Assembly (NCBI RefSeq): GCF_017352115.1
Contig: NZ_CP071448.1
Coordinates: forward strand, 1,697,001-1,761,000
Length of the DNA: 64,000 nucleotides
Direction of reading: 5' to 3'
From: Flavobacterium endoglycinae
GTDB taxonomy: Bacteria > Bacteroidota > Bacteroidia > Flavobacteriales > Flavobacteriaceae
Made by a program: the position numbers and the translations under genes. Shown piece by piece: positions 1 through 9,462 of the stretch. Position 1 is the stretch's first letter. Every line of letters begins with the position of its first letter. The notes beneath the pieces were generated by a model. The model was given only the letters and a program-made list of their open reading frames with translations. It did no database searches and was not told the origin of the DNA.

Positions 1-2743
1 AAACAGGGTCAATGGTATACCATGATAGTTTCGCTCTCTTAAAACCATAATCTAAAGTGCTGAAATTTCCATTAAAGGTATTATCATTTATATTACCTAC
101 TAATGGCGTAGATGACAAACTCCAAGCATACGCCGAACGCATATCGATAGTAGACTGTGATCCTTCAAAATCATCTACATAAATAGTAGCTTCTCCTTGA
201 AAGTCACTTGCCTTTGGAGCATCTGGTTTTAAAAATGCAACTTCTCCTCTAATTGAAAGGTTAGAAGGAACATCGGTATCTATATTTGGAAGTTTATTTG
301 CTAATCTGGTTAAGAAAGGAACTTCTGTTGAATAATTTCCGTTAAATCCAAAAATCGTATTGTTTACTGATTCCTGACCATAAGTCGATTTTTGAGTAAA
401 CGGTCTTTCGGTCATTTTTAAATAAGTACCACCAACTACAAATTTATCGGAAATTTTGTGCTCAACATTGAATCCCATAAATCTTCGGGTTTGTTGTCCA
501 AAAATTGAATTATTTTCCAACGAAACTTCAATTGGCGTATTTGATGCTTGTAAAGAAGGATCCAAAATCTGAACTCTTCCTAACTGATAATCGACACTAT
601 AATCAATTCCTTCTACCAGCACTCTTCCTGCCGCTGTTACAACAACAGATCCCTGCGGTACATTGAATGCTCCAATTGGAATACCGTTACTTCCTGATGA
701 TTTGTATTTTCCTCTCAGTAAGTATTTGTTTTTATCACTGTCTTGTAAAGCTCCCGACTGGGTGTTACGATACATGTTTCTAAACACATATTTTCTCTGG
801 TTTGCATTGTAGGTACCTGGATCGTTATAGGATTGTCCAGCACCATCTTGTAACTTATTAAAGATAAGCTCTCCAAAAGGCTCTTTTGTGGTAAAGATAA
901 TACGTCCGTTTTGTACATCGACTGTAATTCCCGGAACATAATCGAAGAAACCGTCTCCGCCCGTCTGTGGATCATTATTGTAATTTAAGCGATCCAGATT
1001 AAAGACATTCAACAAAGGGGTATCTGTCAATTTCATGTCTGGTGCAGGATTTGTTGGAAAAGTAGATCCCTGAACCGGAGTAATATAATTTATAGGTGAA
1101 GGATCTGTATATAAAATGTTCAGCCTAAAATCGTCTTGTTTTAATTGATATGCCTGTGGAATTTGGTAAACGTTTTTCATCATCAGGTTCCAAACCGGAT
1201 TGGTTACGTTTGTCAAGTTACTTTTCAGCATTTTTAATACTAAACTTTGAGAAATAACCGCCTGATTTCCGTTGCCATTTCCTGTTACCACGGTTGCATC
1301 GGCACCATTGCTGGCAAATTCCCCAACTTGGTATACTTTTCCTCCAACTGTATATTCAAAGGCAACTGCTAGAATTTCATCATTTGCCAAACGTTGCTGC
1401 AAAGAGATATATCCTAACTGTGCATTAAAGGTATATTCGTTTGTGGTTAATTTACGGGCATTTTCTAAAATAGAGTAATCGGTTGCTTCGCTGATATTAG
1501 CAATATTAAAACCAGATTTTGCTGTTGCAATTTCTCTAATATTTGAATTTAAATACGATCCTGATTGACCAATTGTTGTGGGATCGTATTTGTTGTTGTT
1601 ATTATTCGTTGGCGAATCAATTGGGTTATTGAAAAATCCCGCTGTTGTACCAATAACAACGACTTCATTATCTGGAATTCCTGTAATCTGGGCTTCTCCT
1701 AAATCCTGAAGTGCTATAATGTTTCGTAAGTTGTTGCTTGTTGTAGTTACACGGTTTTGTTTATTGGTTACCCAGACTTCAAGTCTCGTTATCTGTACAC
1801 GGCTATCAATAAACGGATAGTTTCTTAATGAGTTGTCGTATTTGTTTCTAAAATACTGCGAAAGGAAAAAGTGTCGGTCGTTGTCATAGTCTAAGGCATA
1901 GAGGTCAAAGTTCTGAACTGTACCTCCATTTTCTGCCACAACACTTTTAGTTTGTGATTTTTGTTCTGAGAAAACCCCTGTAATGGTTGTTCTTCCAAAT
2001 TGCAATTGTGTTTTTACCCCAAATAAACTCTGCGCTCCGCGAATTAAGGTACTGTTAAGCGGCATGCTTACGTTACCAACCTCAACTTTTTGAATAATAT
2101 CGTCTTCTGAAGGTGTATAAGCCAGTTTGAATAGGTTTTGGAAGGCAAATGTTGATTGGGTGTCGTAATTGGCATTCACTTCTAAACGTGTACCAATTTT
2201 CCCCATTAAACTCATACTGATACGCTGATCGAAGTCGAAAGTAAGACTTGAACGGTTACGTGGTGAGAATGCGGGATTATCTTGTTTGGTATAACGCAAA
2301 CCTAAGTCCATTTCTACGGAACCAGTAGGTTTTACATCGATTGTATTGCTTCCGAAGATGCTTTCAAAGAGACTTGAGTTGATATAATATCTTGGTAATA
2401 AGTCTTTTTTGGCTGCTGCGGTATTGTTTTTCTTTCCGTCGATTGCATCAGATTTTTTTCTGAAATAATCTCTTCTTGCTTCTTTCAGAACTAAATTTTC
2501 ATATTCCTGTCTTGTTAATACAAGCGGATAATCAATTGAAAAGCCATCAACTGATTTTGTGTAAATGTATCGATCTGTAGCGGGATCATATTTATAACCT
2601 GAAAGTACGCTTGGAGGATTTTCCAATTCCAATTTCCCAACAGAAAACTGAGTCTTGGTTGTATCTTGAACCGCTGGATTTACTTGTGATCGTATAACAT
2701 TACCACAAAATAAAACCAGTAAAAAAATACAAATTTTACGCAT
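1..2743 (-). CDS. sprA: SprA, outer-membrane translocon of the type IX secretion system (5' part, runs off the window)
   Basis: The first ~914 codons are present; the family is usually about 2400 residues, so the C-terminal part lies beyond position 1. SprA (Sov in Porphyromonas) forms the very large beta-barrel through which T9SS cargo crosses the outer membrane and is needed for gliding in F. johnsoniae. The ATG at 2743 opens a signal peptide (MRKICIFLLVLFCG). The reading frame then stays open and matches my memory of SprA: a long soluble stretch rich in Asn, Asp and Thr, with phrases such as LPRYYINSSLFESIFGS and MSLMGKIGTRLEVNANYD near the N-terminus. It lies 23 bp downstream of ruvA on the same strand, so the two are probably co-transcribed. 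The giant adhesin at 10427-22519 is a likely cargo. Confidence 0.93.
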   Translation of the reverse strand, partial: MRKICIFLLVLFCGNVIRSQVNPAVQDTTKTQFSVGKLELENPPSVLSGYKYDPATDRYIYTKSVDGFSIDYPLVLTRQEYENLVLKEARRDYFRKKSDAIDGKKNNTAAAKKDLLPRYYINSSLFESIFGSNTIDVKPTGSVEMDLGLRYTKQDNPAFSPRNRSSLTFDFDQRISMSLMGKIGTRLEVNANYDTQSTFAFQNLFKLAYTPSEDDIIQKVEVGNVSMPLNSTLIRGAQSLFGVKTQLQFGRTTITGVFSEQKSQTKSVVAENGGTVQNFDLYALDYDNDRHFFLSQYFRNKYDNSLRNYPFIDSRVQITRLEVWVTNKQNRVTTTSNNLRNIIALQDLGEAQITGIPDNEVVVIGTTAGFFNNPIDSPTNNNNNKYDPTTIGQSGSYLNSNIREIATAKSGFNIANISEATDYSILENARKLTTNEYTFNAQLGYISLQQRLANDEILAVAFEYTVGGKVYQVGEFASNGADATVVTGNGNGNQAVISQSLVLKMLKSNLTNVTNPVWNLMMKNVYQIPQAYQLKQDDFRLNILYTDPSPINYITPVQGSTFPTNPAPDMKLTDTPLLNVFNLDRLNYNNDPQTGGDGFFDYVPGITVDVQNGRIIFTTKEPFGELIFNKLQDGAGQSYNDPGTYNANQRKYVFRNMYRNTQSGALQDSDKNKYLLRGKYKSSGSNGIPIGAFNVPQGSVVVTAAGRVLVEGIDYSVDYQLGRVQILDPSLQASNTPIEVSLENNSIFGQQTRRFMGFNVEHKISDKFVVGGTYLKMTERPFTQKSTYGQESVNNTIFGFNGNYSTEVPFLTRLANKLPNIDTDVPSNLSIRGEVAFLKPDAPKASDFQGEATIYVDDFEGSQSTIDMRSAYAWSLSSTPLVGNINDNTFNGNFSTLDYGFKRAKLSWYTIDPV

Positions 2744-2766
2744 ACAATTGGTTATCAAAAGTGAGT

Positions 2767-3348
2767 TTATAAGCTTTTCAAAGCCTTTTTAATGATCGTT
2801 TCGACAGTAGCTTCCGGATCTTCTTTTACGATTCTTTCCACTACTTTTTCAGAAGTTTTTCTAACAAATCCTAAAACTTCCAAAGCAGATAACGCTTCAT
2901 CTCGATTTGTATTGTTTTGAACTATAGAAACTTCGTCTAAATCATACAATTTTAACACTTTTTCTTTCAGATCAAGTATTACTCTTTGTGCGGTTTTGTT
3001 TCCAATTCCTTTTATAGACTGGATTATACCAACATCGCCTGATGCGATTGCATTAATTATTTGTTTGGGTTCTATTGAAGAAAGCATTGTTCGTGCAATA
3101 CCTGCTCCTATTCCTGAAACCGAAATAAGCATTCTAAATATCTCTCGTTCAGACTTTTCTACAAAACCATATAAAGTATGCGCATCTTCTTTTATTTGAA
3201 GATGCGTATACAGTTTTATATAATCAGCATTCGGAATTAATGAAAAAGTATGTAAAGAAATATTTACGTGGTATCCCACCCCGCCGCAATCAATTACAAC
3301 TTCTGTGGGATTTTTTTCAACTAATTTCCCCTGCAAATGTGCTATCAT
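2767..3348 (-). CDS. ruvA: Holliday junction branch migration protein RuvA
   Basis: A 193-residue protein that binds the four-way junction as a tetramer and loads the RuvB motor. The N-terminal OB fold starts MIAHLQGKLVEKNPTEVVID; the two helix-hairpin-helix motifs lie around residues 70-130 (SVSGIGAGIARTML, SIKGIGNKTAQRVILDLK), and a small C-terminal RuvB-binding domain ends the protein. The open frame extends seven codons upstream of the ATG at 3348, but family alignment starts at MIAHLQG, so that ATG is chosen. ruvB is not adjacent; it sits at 26197-27219. Neighbours are maeB upstream and sprA downstream on the same strand. Confidence 0.95.
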   Translation of the reverse strand: MIAHLQGKLVEKNPTEVVIDCGGVGYHVNISLHTFSLIPNADYIKLYTHLQIKEDAHTLYGFVEKSEREIFRMLISVSGIGAGIARTMLSSIEPKQIINAIASGDVGIIQSIKGIGNKTAQRVILDLKEKVLKLYDLDEVSIVQNNTNRDEALSALEVLGFVRKTSEKVVERIVKEDPEATVETIIKKALKSL

Positions 3349-3427
3349 AGTATAAATTATAAAGATCAAATATAATAAAAATGCAATAAAATTAAGACAA
3401 TATTAATTGATCCTTATTTTATTTGTA

Positions 3428-5719
3428 CTATTGCGCTAATTTGTTCTTTTTATTCTCTTTTTCCTGAGCGTCAATAACAGCAATAGCTGCCATGTTTACC
3501 ATTTCTTCAACGCTTGCTCCTAATTGGAAAATGTGGACTGGTTTACCCATTCCCATCATAATTGGCCCAATAGAAGCTGATTTGTTCAATTCTTTCATCA
3601 ACTTATAGGTGATGTTAGCCGACTCTAAATTAGGGAATATCAGTGTATTTACTTTTTTACCTGCTAACTTAGAGAATGGGAATTTTTCTTGAAGCATTTC
3701 AGAATTTAATGCAAAGTCTGCTTGAATTTCACCATCTACGACCATCTCTGGGTGATTTTTGTGTAAATAAGCAACTGCATCTCTCACTTTCGCTGCATTC
3801 TGATGGGTAGATGATCCAAAGTTTGAGTACGAAACCATTGCAATTACAGGCTCAATTCCGAACATTTTTGCTGTTTTAGCGGTCATAAGTGCAATGTTTA
3901 CTAAATCTTCAGATGAAGGATTGATGTTGATTGCAGTGTCTGACAAGAACATTGGTCCACGAGTTGTAAGCATCATATTGGCAGTTGCTACAAGTGAAGC
4001 TCCGTGTGCTTTTTCAATTAACTGAAGCATTGGTTTTACCACACTTGGATAACTTCTTGAATAACCTGTAACTACAGCATCAGCCTCTCCTTCGTTTACC
4101 ATCATAGCTGCGTAATAGTTTCTTTCGCGCATAAATTTCTCTGCGTCAAGTTTAGAAACACCTCTGCGTCCTCTTGATTCCCAGAATGATTGTGCAAATC
4201 TATTACGTCTTTCTTCTTCGCTATCTGTTTTTGGATCGATGATTTCCAGTTCAGCATCAAAACCTAATTCAGCTTTTAATTCTAAAATAGTATCTCTGTT
4301 TCCTAATAAAATAGGGAAACCAATTCCGTCTTCGTAAACGATTTGGGCTGCTTTTAATACATTTAACTGATCTGCTTCAGCAAAAACAACTCGTTTAGGA
4401 TCTAACTTAGCACGGTTTGTAATTAAACGCACCATTTTGTTGTCGTTACCCATGCGCTCGCGAAGTGTATCTTCGTAAGCGGCCCAGTCTGTAATAGGAT
4501 TTTTTGCTACTCCAGATTCCATTGCTGCTTTTGCAACTGCAGGTGCTACAACGGTAATCAATCTAGGATCGAATGGTTTTGGAATGATATATTCTTGTCC
4601 GAAACCAAGTTTTGTGGCTCCATAAGCTACGTTAACTTGTTCTGGCACTGGTTCTTTTGCTAAAATGGCCAAAGCTTTTACAGCAGCCATTTTCATTTCT
4701 TCGTTAATTTTGCTGGCACGAACGTCTAAAGCTCCTCTAAAAATATATGGGAAACCAAGAACGTTGTTTACCTGATTAGGAAAATCTGAACGTCCCGTAG
4801 CCATAATAACGTCTTTACGAGTTTCTACAGCCAGATTATAATCGATTTCAGGATTTGGATTTGCCATTGCGAAAACGATAGGATTATCGTTCATCGTTAG
4901 TAACATTTCTGGAGATAAAATATTTCCTGAAGATAATCCGATGAAAACATCTGATCCTTTTACAGCATCTGCTAGAGCAATTTGGCCGCCTTCAACAGCG
5001 TATTTTAATTGTAAATCAGAAAGTGAAGGATTGTCTTTTGTTAAAAGTCCTTTACTGTTGTACATTAAGATGTTTTCTACTTTTACACCTAATGAAACGT
5101 ATAAATCAGTACAAGCGATTGCTGCAGATCCTGCTCCTGAAACTACCATTTTTACATCTTCGGCTTTTTTTCCTGCTAATTCTAAAGCATTGATTAAGGC
5201 TGCAGAAGAAATAATTGCAGTTCCGTGCTGATCGTCGTGCATTACCGGAATGTTTAATTCTTCGATAAGTCTTCTTTCGATTTCGAAAGATTCCGGTGCT
5301 TTGATATCTTCAAGATTGATTCCTCCAAAAGTTGGAGCAATATTTTTTACAGTCTGAATGAATTCTTCCACGTTTTTAGTATCGATTTCGATATCAAAAA
5401 CGTCAATATCAGAGAATATCTTAAACAATAAACCTTTTCCCTCCATTACAGGTTTTCCTGCTTCAGGGCCTATGTCTCCCAGACCTAAAACAGCTGTACC
5501 GTTTGAAATTACGGCAACTAAATTCCCTTTTGCAGTATATTTATAAACATCTTCAATGTTTTCTGCAATTGCTAAACAAGGCTCTGCAACTCCTGGCGAA
5601 TATGCCAACGATAAGTCTCTCTGGGTTGCGTATTTTTTTGTTGGAACTACCTGAATTTTTCCTGGAGTTGGCTCTGCGTGATACAGTAATGCCTCTCTTT
5701 TTTTACTCTCTTTGTTCAT
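3428..5719 (-). CDS. maeB: NADP-dependent malic enzyme with phosphotransacetylase-like domain (MaeB type)
   Basis: A 763-residue fused protein converting malate to pyruvate and CO2 with reduction of NADP. The N-terminal malic domain contains [13 protein letters not shown] (about residues 35-50) and [22 protein letters not shown]. The nucleotide-binding domain has the Gly-rich [12 protein letters not shown] near residue 195. From about residue 430 the protein is a phosphate acetyl/butyryltransferase-like domain ([18 protein letters not shown]), which in MaeB proteins is regarded as regulatory, responding to acetyl-CoA, not as catalytic. The length is typical of the fused form. A TATCTTTG -7 box lies upstream at 5744-5751, so the gene probably has its own promoter; ruvA and sprA follow after about 80 bp. 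Confidence 0.94.
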   Translation of the reverse strand: MNKESKKREALLYHAEPTPGKIQVVPTKKYATQRDLSLAYSPGVAEPCLAIAENIEDVYKYTAKGNLVAVISNGTAVLGLGDIGPEAGKPVMEGKGLLFKIFSDIDVFDIEIDTKNVEEFIQTVKNIAPTFGGINLEDIKAPESFEIERRLIEELNIPVMHDDQHGTAIISSAALINALELAGKKAEDVKMVVSGAGSAAIACTDLYVSLGVKVENILMYNSKGLLTKDNPSLSDLQLKYAVEGGQIALADAVKGSDVFIGLSSGNILSPEMLLTMNDNPIVFAMANPNPEIDYNLAVETRKDVIMATGRSDFPNQVNNVLGFPYIFRGALDVRASKINEEMKMAAVKALAILAKEPVPEQVNVAYGATKLGFGQEYIIPKPFDPRLITVVAPAVAKAAMESGVAKNPITDWAAYEDTLRERMGNDNKMVRLITNRAKLDPKRVVFAEADQLNVLKAAQIVYEDGIGFPILLGNRDTILELKAELGFDAELEIIDPKTDSEEERRNRFAQSFWESRGRRGVSKLDAEKFMRERNYYAAMMVNEGEADAVVTGYSRSYPSVVKPMLQLIEKAHGASLVATANMMLTTRGPMFLSDTAININPSSEDLVNIALMTAKTAKMFGIEPVIAMVSYSNFGSSTHQNAAKVRDAVAYLHKNHPEMVVDGEIQADFALNSEMLQEKFPFSKLAGKKVNTLIFPNLESANITYKLMKELNKSASIGPIMMGMGKPVHIFQLGASVEEMVNMAAIAVIDAQEKENKKNKLAQ

Positions 5720-5743
5720 TATTTTAGCTTTTATTCTAGCTTA

Positions 5744-5751
5744 CAAAGATA
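5744..5751 (-). promoter_or_regulatory. Candidate -7 promoter box for maeB
   Basis: Read on the minus strand this is TATCTTTG, a perfect match to the Flavobacterium -7 consensus TAnnTTTG, 24 nt before the maeB ATG. No clear TTG is seen 17-21 nt upstream, so the call rests on the -7 box and its position. Confidence 0.4.
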
Positions 5752-5825
5752 TAAGTCTTACTTTAAAAAGGGACTTTTTATTGATGCTTTCTTTTGTTAA
5801 AATATATTATAGAAGTCTATTCAAA

Positions 5826-5858
5826 AAAAATAGTCCCGCTAAATACGGGACCATTTTT
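5826..5858 (-). terminator. Intrinsic terminator downstream of the CBS-domain gene
   Basis: The arms GTCCCG (5833-5838) and CGGGAC (5846-5851) form a hairpin, and the minus-strand transcript then runs into a stretch of eight U. It lies 20 bp after the stop codon of the CBS gene and separates it from maeB. Confidence 0.75.
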
Positions 5859-5878
5859 AATGTTAGTATTCAATATCT

Positions 5879-6304
5879 CTATTGAGAAATGTAAGAATTT
5901 AAATGTTGGATGGTATCTTTTTGAATTTCAATGATTGCCTTAACAACGTCGCTAATCGAAATTATACCTACTACAATTCCATCTTCTAAAACAGGTAAAT
6001 GTCGGATTCGTTTAGAACTCATGAGTTCCATGCAGTCATCAATATTATTTGACAATCCTACAGAAAAAACATTGCTTTCCATGATTTCGCTTACATAAGT
6101 TTCTTTTGAAGATTTGTCTTTTAAAACAATTTTTCGCGCATAATCTCTTTCAGACAAAATCCCTTTTAAATCGGTTCCGTCGATAATGAGAATGGCTCCA
6201 ATGTTTTTTTCGCCCATTACTTTTAAAGCTTCATAAACGGTTGTAGTTGTACGTACCGAATAAACATTTTTCCCTTTTGCTTTTAGTATTTGATCTACAG
6301 TCAT
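5879..6304 (-). CDS. CBS-domain pair protein
   Basis: A 141-residue soluble protein that is little more than two CBS domains (about residues 7-60 and 75-130). Typical CBS phrases are visible: GAILIIDGTDLKGILSERDY in the first and RIRHLPVLEDGIVVGIISISDVV in the second. Such pairs bind adenosine nucleotides and usually sense energy state, either alone or by regulating another protein. No catalytic or membrane domain is attached, so the target cannot be read from the sequence. It is monocistronic, with a terminator immediately downstream and a 420-bp gene-free region upstream. Confidence 0.88.
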   Translation of the reverse strand: MTVDQILKAKGKNVYSVRTTTTVYEALKVMGEKNIGAILIIDGTDLKGILSERDYARKIVLKDKSSKETYVSEIMESNVFSVGLSNNIDDCMELMSSKRIRHLPVLEDGIVVGIISISDVVKAIIEIQKDTIQHLNSYISQ

Positions 6305-6521
6305 ATCTGAAAAATTTTATTTTCATAAAGTTAAAACAAAAAGAAATACGATTCGCAACGAAATCGATTTTTTAAAACATAACACATTCATTTTAAACAT
6401 TATAACGAATATCTAAAATTTCAAAAAACATCTTCTAAAAAAAGAAAACATTTACAAGGTTTTTTTATGAAAAATTAGATTTTTTAACTTTTAAATGTTT
6501 TTTGTAAATAATATTTGAATT

Positions 6522-6690
6522 TATGTAGTCCCTACGGGACAAATGTGAGGGATAGATTTGTGTTATGGTTTTTGTGGATATATTTTTTTTTCTACCGATA
6601 TATAATCTCTACGAGATATTCCGATAGGAACTTAATATCGGTAGAAAAATAATATTCCTCCATTTTAAAATACCCCGTAGGGATTATGTA
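6522..6690. repeat. Palindromic intergenic repeat element (MITE-like)
   Basis: The gene-free stretch 6305-6726 is dominated by this element. Its outer arms are TATGTAGTCCCTACGGG (6522-6538) and an almost exact inverse copy at 6674-6690 (one substitution, TT for CT). Inside are perfect inverted arms CTACCGATAT (6592-6601) and ATATCGGTAG (6635-6644), each flanked by a poly-T or poly-A run, and between them the small palindrome ATCTCTACGAGAT (6605-6617). It carries no ORF. The nested symmetry suggests a dispersed, structured repeat; I recall similar sequences in Flavobacterium genomes, but copy number cannot be judged from one window. Confidence 0.6.
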
Positions 6691-6726
6691 GATATTTGGA
6701 TTTTATTTTTTTAATCTGAAAATAAA

Positions 6727-6969
6727 TTATTGATTTTCTGAAAATATTTGACCTATTAAAGTACCAGCTTCTATTTTCAATGAATCAGCTATTGAAAAAA
6801 GTAAACTAATGGTAATATTTTGTTCTCCTTTTTCAATTCGTTGAATAGTTCTTACATCAACATTGCATAATGTTGACAATTGTTCTTGCGTAATATTTTC
6901 TTTTCCTCTGAGTTGTTTTATCAATAAACCTAATCTGATAATCTCTAACTCGTATTTGTTATTTTCCAC
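6727..6969 (-). CDS. XRE-family helix-turn-helix transcriptional regulator
   Basis: An 80-residue single-domain DNA-binding protein. The HTH is clear at about residues 19-72: ITQEQLSTLCNVDVRTIQRIEKGEQNITISLLFSIADSLKI, with the TQEQLS scaffold helix and the RTIQRIEKGE recognition helix. No second domain is present, so it resembles small autoregulatory repressors (Cro/C.protein/antitoxin type). The start codon is GTG at 6969, with no ATG nearby. A perfect TAGATTTG -7 box lies only four bases upstream (6974-6981), so the mRNA may be leaderless. It is divergent from the 106-aa gene at 7057, with a perfect 18-bp palindrome between them that is its likely operator. Confidence 0.85.
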   Translation of the reverse strand: MENNKYELEIIRLGLLIKQLRGKENITQEQLSTLCNVDVRTIQRIEKGEQNITISLLFSIADSLKIEAGTLIGQIFSENQ

Positions 6970-6973
6970 AAAT

Positions 6974-6981
6974 CAAATCTA
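6974..6981 (-). promoter_or_regulatory. -7 promoter box of the XRE gene
   Basis: TAGATTTG on the minus strand matches TAnnTTTG exactly. It ends five bases before the GTG start, predicting a leaderless or nearly leaderless transcript. The expected -33 position touches the palindrome at 7003-7020. Confidence 0.5.
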
Positions 6982-7002
6982 TTAAACAGCGAAAAAAAAC
7001 GG

Positions 7003-7020
7003 CACGACATATATGTCGTG
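7003..7020. promoter_or_regulatory. Perfect 18-bp palindrome, probable operator
   Basis: CACGACATATATGTCGTG is a perfect palindrome centred between two divergent genes. It sits at the -33 position of both candidate promoters (minus-strand -7 at 6974-6981, plus-strand -7 at 7036-7043). That is where a dimeric XRE repressor would block both directions, so autoregulation by the neighbouring HTH protein is the simplest reading. Confidence 0.65.
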
Positions 7021-7035
7021 TTTAAAATATAATCA

Positions 7036-7043
7036 TACATTTG
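7036..7043 (+). promoter_or_regulatory. -7 promoter box of the 106-aa gene
   Basis: TACATTTG matches TAnnTTTG exactly and lies 13 bases before the ATG at 7057, leaving a leader of about 8 nt. The -33 position falls inside the palindrome 7003-7020 and has no TTG, which is compatible with a repressed or activator-dependent promoter. Confidence 0.5.
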
Positions 7044-7056
7044 CCAAAAAAATATC

Positions 7057-7377
7057 ATGAAAACCAATGAAATTCAAAATTTAGAACACCTTAGAAAATT
7101 GATTAACATCTATTTCCGTAAACTAAAATCATCTCATGACCAATCAGGAAATAATATTGCTGAAATTAAATTTGTCAATTATTATGAATTGGGTTGTGTT
7201 ATAACCAATTTGCTAAAAATGTGCATTTTGGCATTGGATCATGAACCTGCTAAAAAACAATCTATTAATGTGTCTTTAATTTTAGAAACGGTTTTAGAAA
7301 TGTTTCCGTTAGATGAATTTGAGTTTTTGAGCGAAATAAGTGAAATGTACATTTCGGATTCTAATGGTATTGAATAA
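7057..7377 (+). CDS. Hypothetical protein divergent from an XRE regulator
   Basis: I do not recognise this 106-residue protein. It has no signal peptide and no membrane segment. It reads as an alpha-helical cytosolic protein: an N-terminal helix with LEHLRKLINIYFRKLK, a hydrophobic centre (YYELGCVITNLLKMCILAL) and an acidic C-terminus. It is divergently transcribed from a small XRE regulator across a shared palindrome, an arrangement seen in toxin-antitoxin, phage-remnant and small regulatory modules. Nothing in the sequence identifies a toxin. A strong terminator follows 33 bp downstream, so the gene is monocistronic. Confidence 0.7.
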   Translation: MKTNEIQNLEHLRKLINIYFRKLKSSHDQSGNNIAEIKFVNYYELGCVITNLLKMCILALDHEPAKKQSINVSLILETVLEMFPLDEFEFLSEISEMYISDSNGIE

Positions 7378-7409
7378 TATGTTTTCAGAATAAAAAATCA
7401 ATTTAACAA

Positions 7410-7441
7410 AAAAGGACTGTATTTCGATACAGTCCTTTTTT
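7410..7441. terminator. Bidirectional intrinsic terminator
   Basis: The arms AAAGGACTGTA and TACAGTCCTTT form an 11-bp stem around a short loop, flanked by A and T runs on both sides. It serves the plus-strand gene ending at 7377 and the minus-strand OmpA-like gene ending at 7445. Confidence 0.88.
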
Positions 7442-7444
7442 ATA

Positions 7445-9451
7445 TTACATACTAACGATTATGAATTCGCTTCGTCTGTTTTGCTGATGTTCTTTTTCGG
7501 TACATTTTACACCATCGGCACATTTATTTACCAATTGTGTTTCTCCGTATCCTTTTGCTGTTAAACGTCCTGCATCGATTCCTTTGCTTATCAGCCAGTC
7601 TTTTGTAGATTGTGCTCTTTTGTCTGATAAAATCTGATTGCTTTCAGTTGATGAACGGCTGTCGGTATGCGAACGAATATCTACTTTTATGGTTGGATAT
7701 TGTTTTAGCATATCTACCATTTTTTGCAATTTAGGTTCTGAATCTTTTCTGATTGTTGCTTTTCCTAAATCGAAAAAGTTCATTGGTATGTTTAACAGTT
7801 TTGCTAAATCGGTTCCAATCGTGATATTGACTTTAACTGGTTTGATTGAATTTGCTTTTATTACTACCGGCATTGCTTTTACAATTGGTTTTGGTTTCTT
7901 CTCTAAAGCAATTGGCATTACCACTGAACCGGTAGATTTTTTAACGGCAAATGAAACTTCTTTTGGCAGATATTCATCTTTCGAACTTCTAATGAAATAT
8001 TTTTTACCACATTTTACATTCAAGAAAATATAATTTCCGTTTGCATCTGTTTTTGCTTCTACTGGAGTTACTTTTCCTGCTTCATCAAATAAAACCAAAG
8101 TTACATTTGCAAGTACCTCGCCTGTTTCTTGATCTGTAACAGTTCCTGAAACTTGCTGCTCGCAGATTAATCTTCTGTTTTCTGTAAAACGGTAAACATC
8201 GTCTAATCCGTGTCCACCGTCTCTGTTTGAAGAGAAAAATCCGTTTCTGTTTTTGCTGTTAATCATAAAAGCAAAATCATCTTGTTTGCTGTTTATTGGT
8301 TCTCCAACATTTTGTACTTCTTCAAAAGTTCCTTCTTTAGAAATTTTCGAAACGTAAATATCAAGTCCACCAAGTCCAGGTCTTCCGTCGGTTGCGAAAT
8401 ACAGTTCGTTTTCTTCTGAAATAAATGGGAAAGTTTCTCTTCCTTCTGTATTAATTTCCGATCCTAAATTTTCTGGTGTGCTATACGTTCCGTCGGCTAG
8501 AATATTCACTTTAAATAAATCTGAAAGTCCTAACGTTCCCGGCATATCTGATGCAAAGTACAATATTTTTTCATCTGTACTTAATGCCGGATGTGCTACA
8601 CTATATTCGTCGCTATTGAAAGGAAGTTCTTGAATATCTTTCCATTCACCATCAATAAATGTCGCTTTGTATAGTTTTAAAAATGTAATTTTATTTTCAT
8701 TTTGTCTTCTTTTACCGTTTACAGAATTGTTTCGGGTAAAGTACATTGTTTTTCCATCTTTTGTAAAAACTGGAGTCGACTGGTTAAGGTTTACTTCTAG
8801 GTTTCTCTTATGAAAAAATACGGGTTCATCAATACTTCCGTCGTTATTAAGCTTAACGGTATACAAAGTCGAAATGGCTTTATTAGTCCATTTGAAATTT
8901 TTCTTAACAATCGAACCTGTATCTCTGGCTGATGTAAAAACTAATTTATTGTCTAAAATAGTGCTTCCGTAATCAGAATCGGCAGAGTTAACTCCGGCAT
9001 CTGCAATATCAAAACGGCCTGAGTTTCCTTTGATATCTTCAAGGTAGCTTTTGTTTTTTAAGAATAAAATGGCTCTTGAATCCTGCGGTGCTTTTTGGCT
9101 GAATTTATCTAGAGCTTCGTCTGCTCTAGTGTAATTTCCGTCTGCTTTTAAACACTGTGAATATTTGTATAAATACTCGGCTTCTTGGTTTTCATTTATA
9201 TTGAATAACTCTTTATAGTATACAAGGGCTTGTTTTAATTCGCCAATGAAGTAGTAAGAATTTCCAAGTCTTTGAAATATTCTTTCTTCCTTAACTCCTT
9301 TTTTTACTAGCTTTTCATATGCGTTTATAGCATCTGCGTAAGCGTAACTATCGTATTTTTTGTCTGCACTTTCTATACTTGCTGTTTGGGCATTTGCATT
9401 GAAGAAAAAGCAAAAGAACAAAAAGAAATAAAGTAATTTTTTCATCTTCAT
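7445..9451 (-). CDS. OmpA-family protein with TPR, PD40 and carboxypeptidase-regulatory domains
   Basis: A 668-residue periplasmic/outer-membrane-associated protein. Order of parts: signal peptide ending NANAQ (residues 1-22), TPR-like helices (25-135), WD40-like PD40 beta-propeller repeats (about 150-400; LYFASDMPGTLGLSDLF and LYFATDGRPGLGGLDIY), a CarboxypepD_reg-like beta-sandwich (VSGTVTDQETGEVLANVTL, about 435-500), and a C-terminal OmpA peptidoglycan-binding domain (VDIRSHTDSRSS ... NRRSEF). This is the architecture of PorE and of the OmpA-like proteins encoded with sprB/sprF-type genes. It is the last gene of the adhesin-sprF-ompA set, 11 bp after sprF, and probably tethers the outer-membrane assembly to the cell wall. 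MKMKK offers two starts two codons apart. Confidence 0.9.
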   Translation of the reverse strand: MKMKKLLYFFLFFCFFFNANAQTASIESADKKYDSYAYADAINAYEKLVKKGVKEERIFQRLGNSYYFIGELKQALVYYKELFNINENQEAEYLYKYSQCLKADGNYTRADEALDKFSQKAPQDSRAILFLKNKSYLEDIKGNSGRFDIADAGVNSADSDYGSTILDNKLVFTSARDTGSIVKKNFKWTNKAISTLYTVKLNNDGSIDEPVFFHKRNLEVNLNQSTPVFTKDGKTMYFTRNNSVNGKRRQNENKITFLKLYKATFIDGEWKDIQELPFNSDEYSVAHPALSTDEKILYFASDMPGTLGLSDLFKVNILADGTYSTPENLGSEINTEGRETFPFISEENELYFATDGRPGLGGLDIYVSKISKEGTFEEVQNVGEPINSKQDDFAFMINSKNRNGFFSSNRDGGHGLDDVYRFTENRRLICEQQVSGTVTDQETGEVLANVTLVLFDEAGKVTPVEAKTDANGNYIFLNVKCGKKYFIRSSKDEYLPKEVSFAVKKSTGSVVMPIALEKKPKPIVKAMPVVIKANSIKPVKVNITIGTDLAKLLNIPMNFFDLGKATIRKDSEPKLQKMVDMLKQYPTIKVDIRSHTDSRSSTESNQILSDKRAQSTKDWLISKGIDAGRLTAKGYGETQLVNKCADGVKCTEKEHQQNRRSEFIIVSM

Positions 9452-9462
9452 ATTTTAATCGA

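Noticed and set aside
715..975. An 86-codon minus-strand frame.
   Set aside because: It overlaps the sprA reading frame out of phase, and sprA is clearly the coding frame there.
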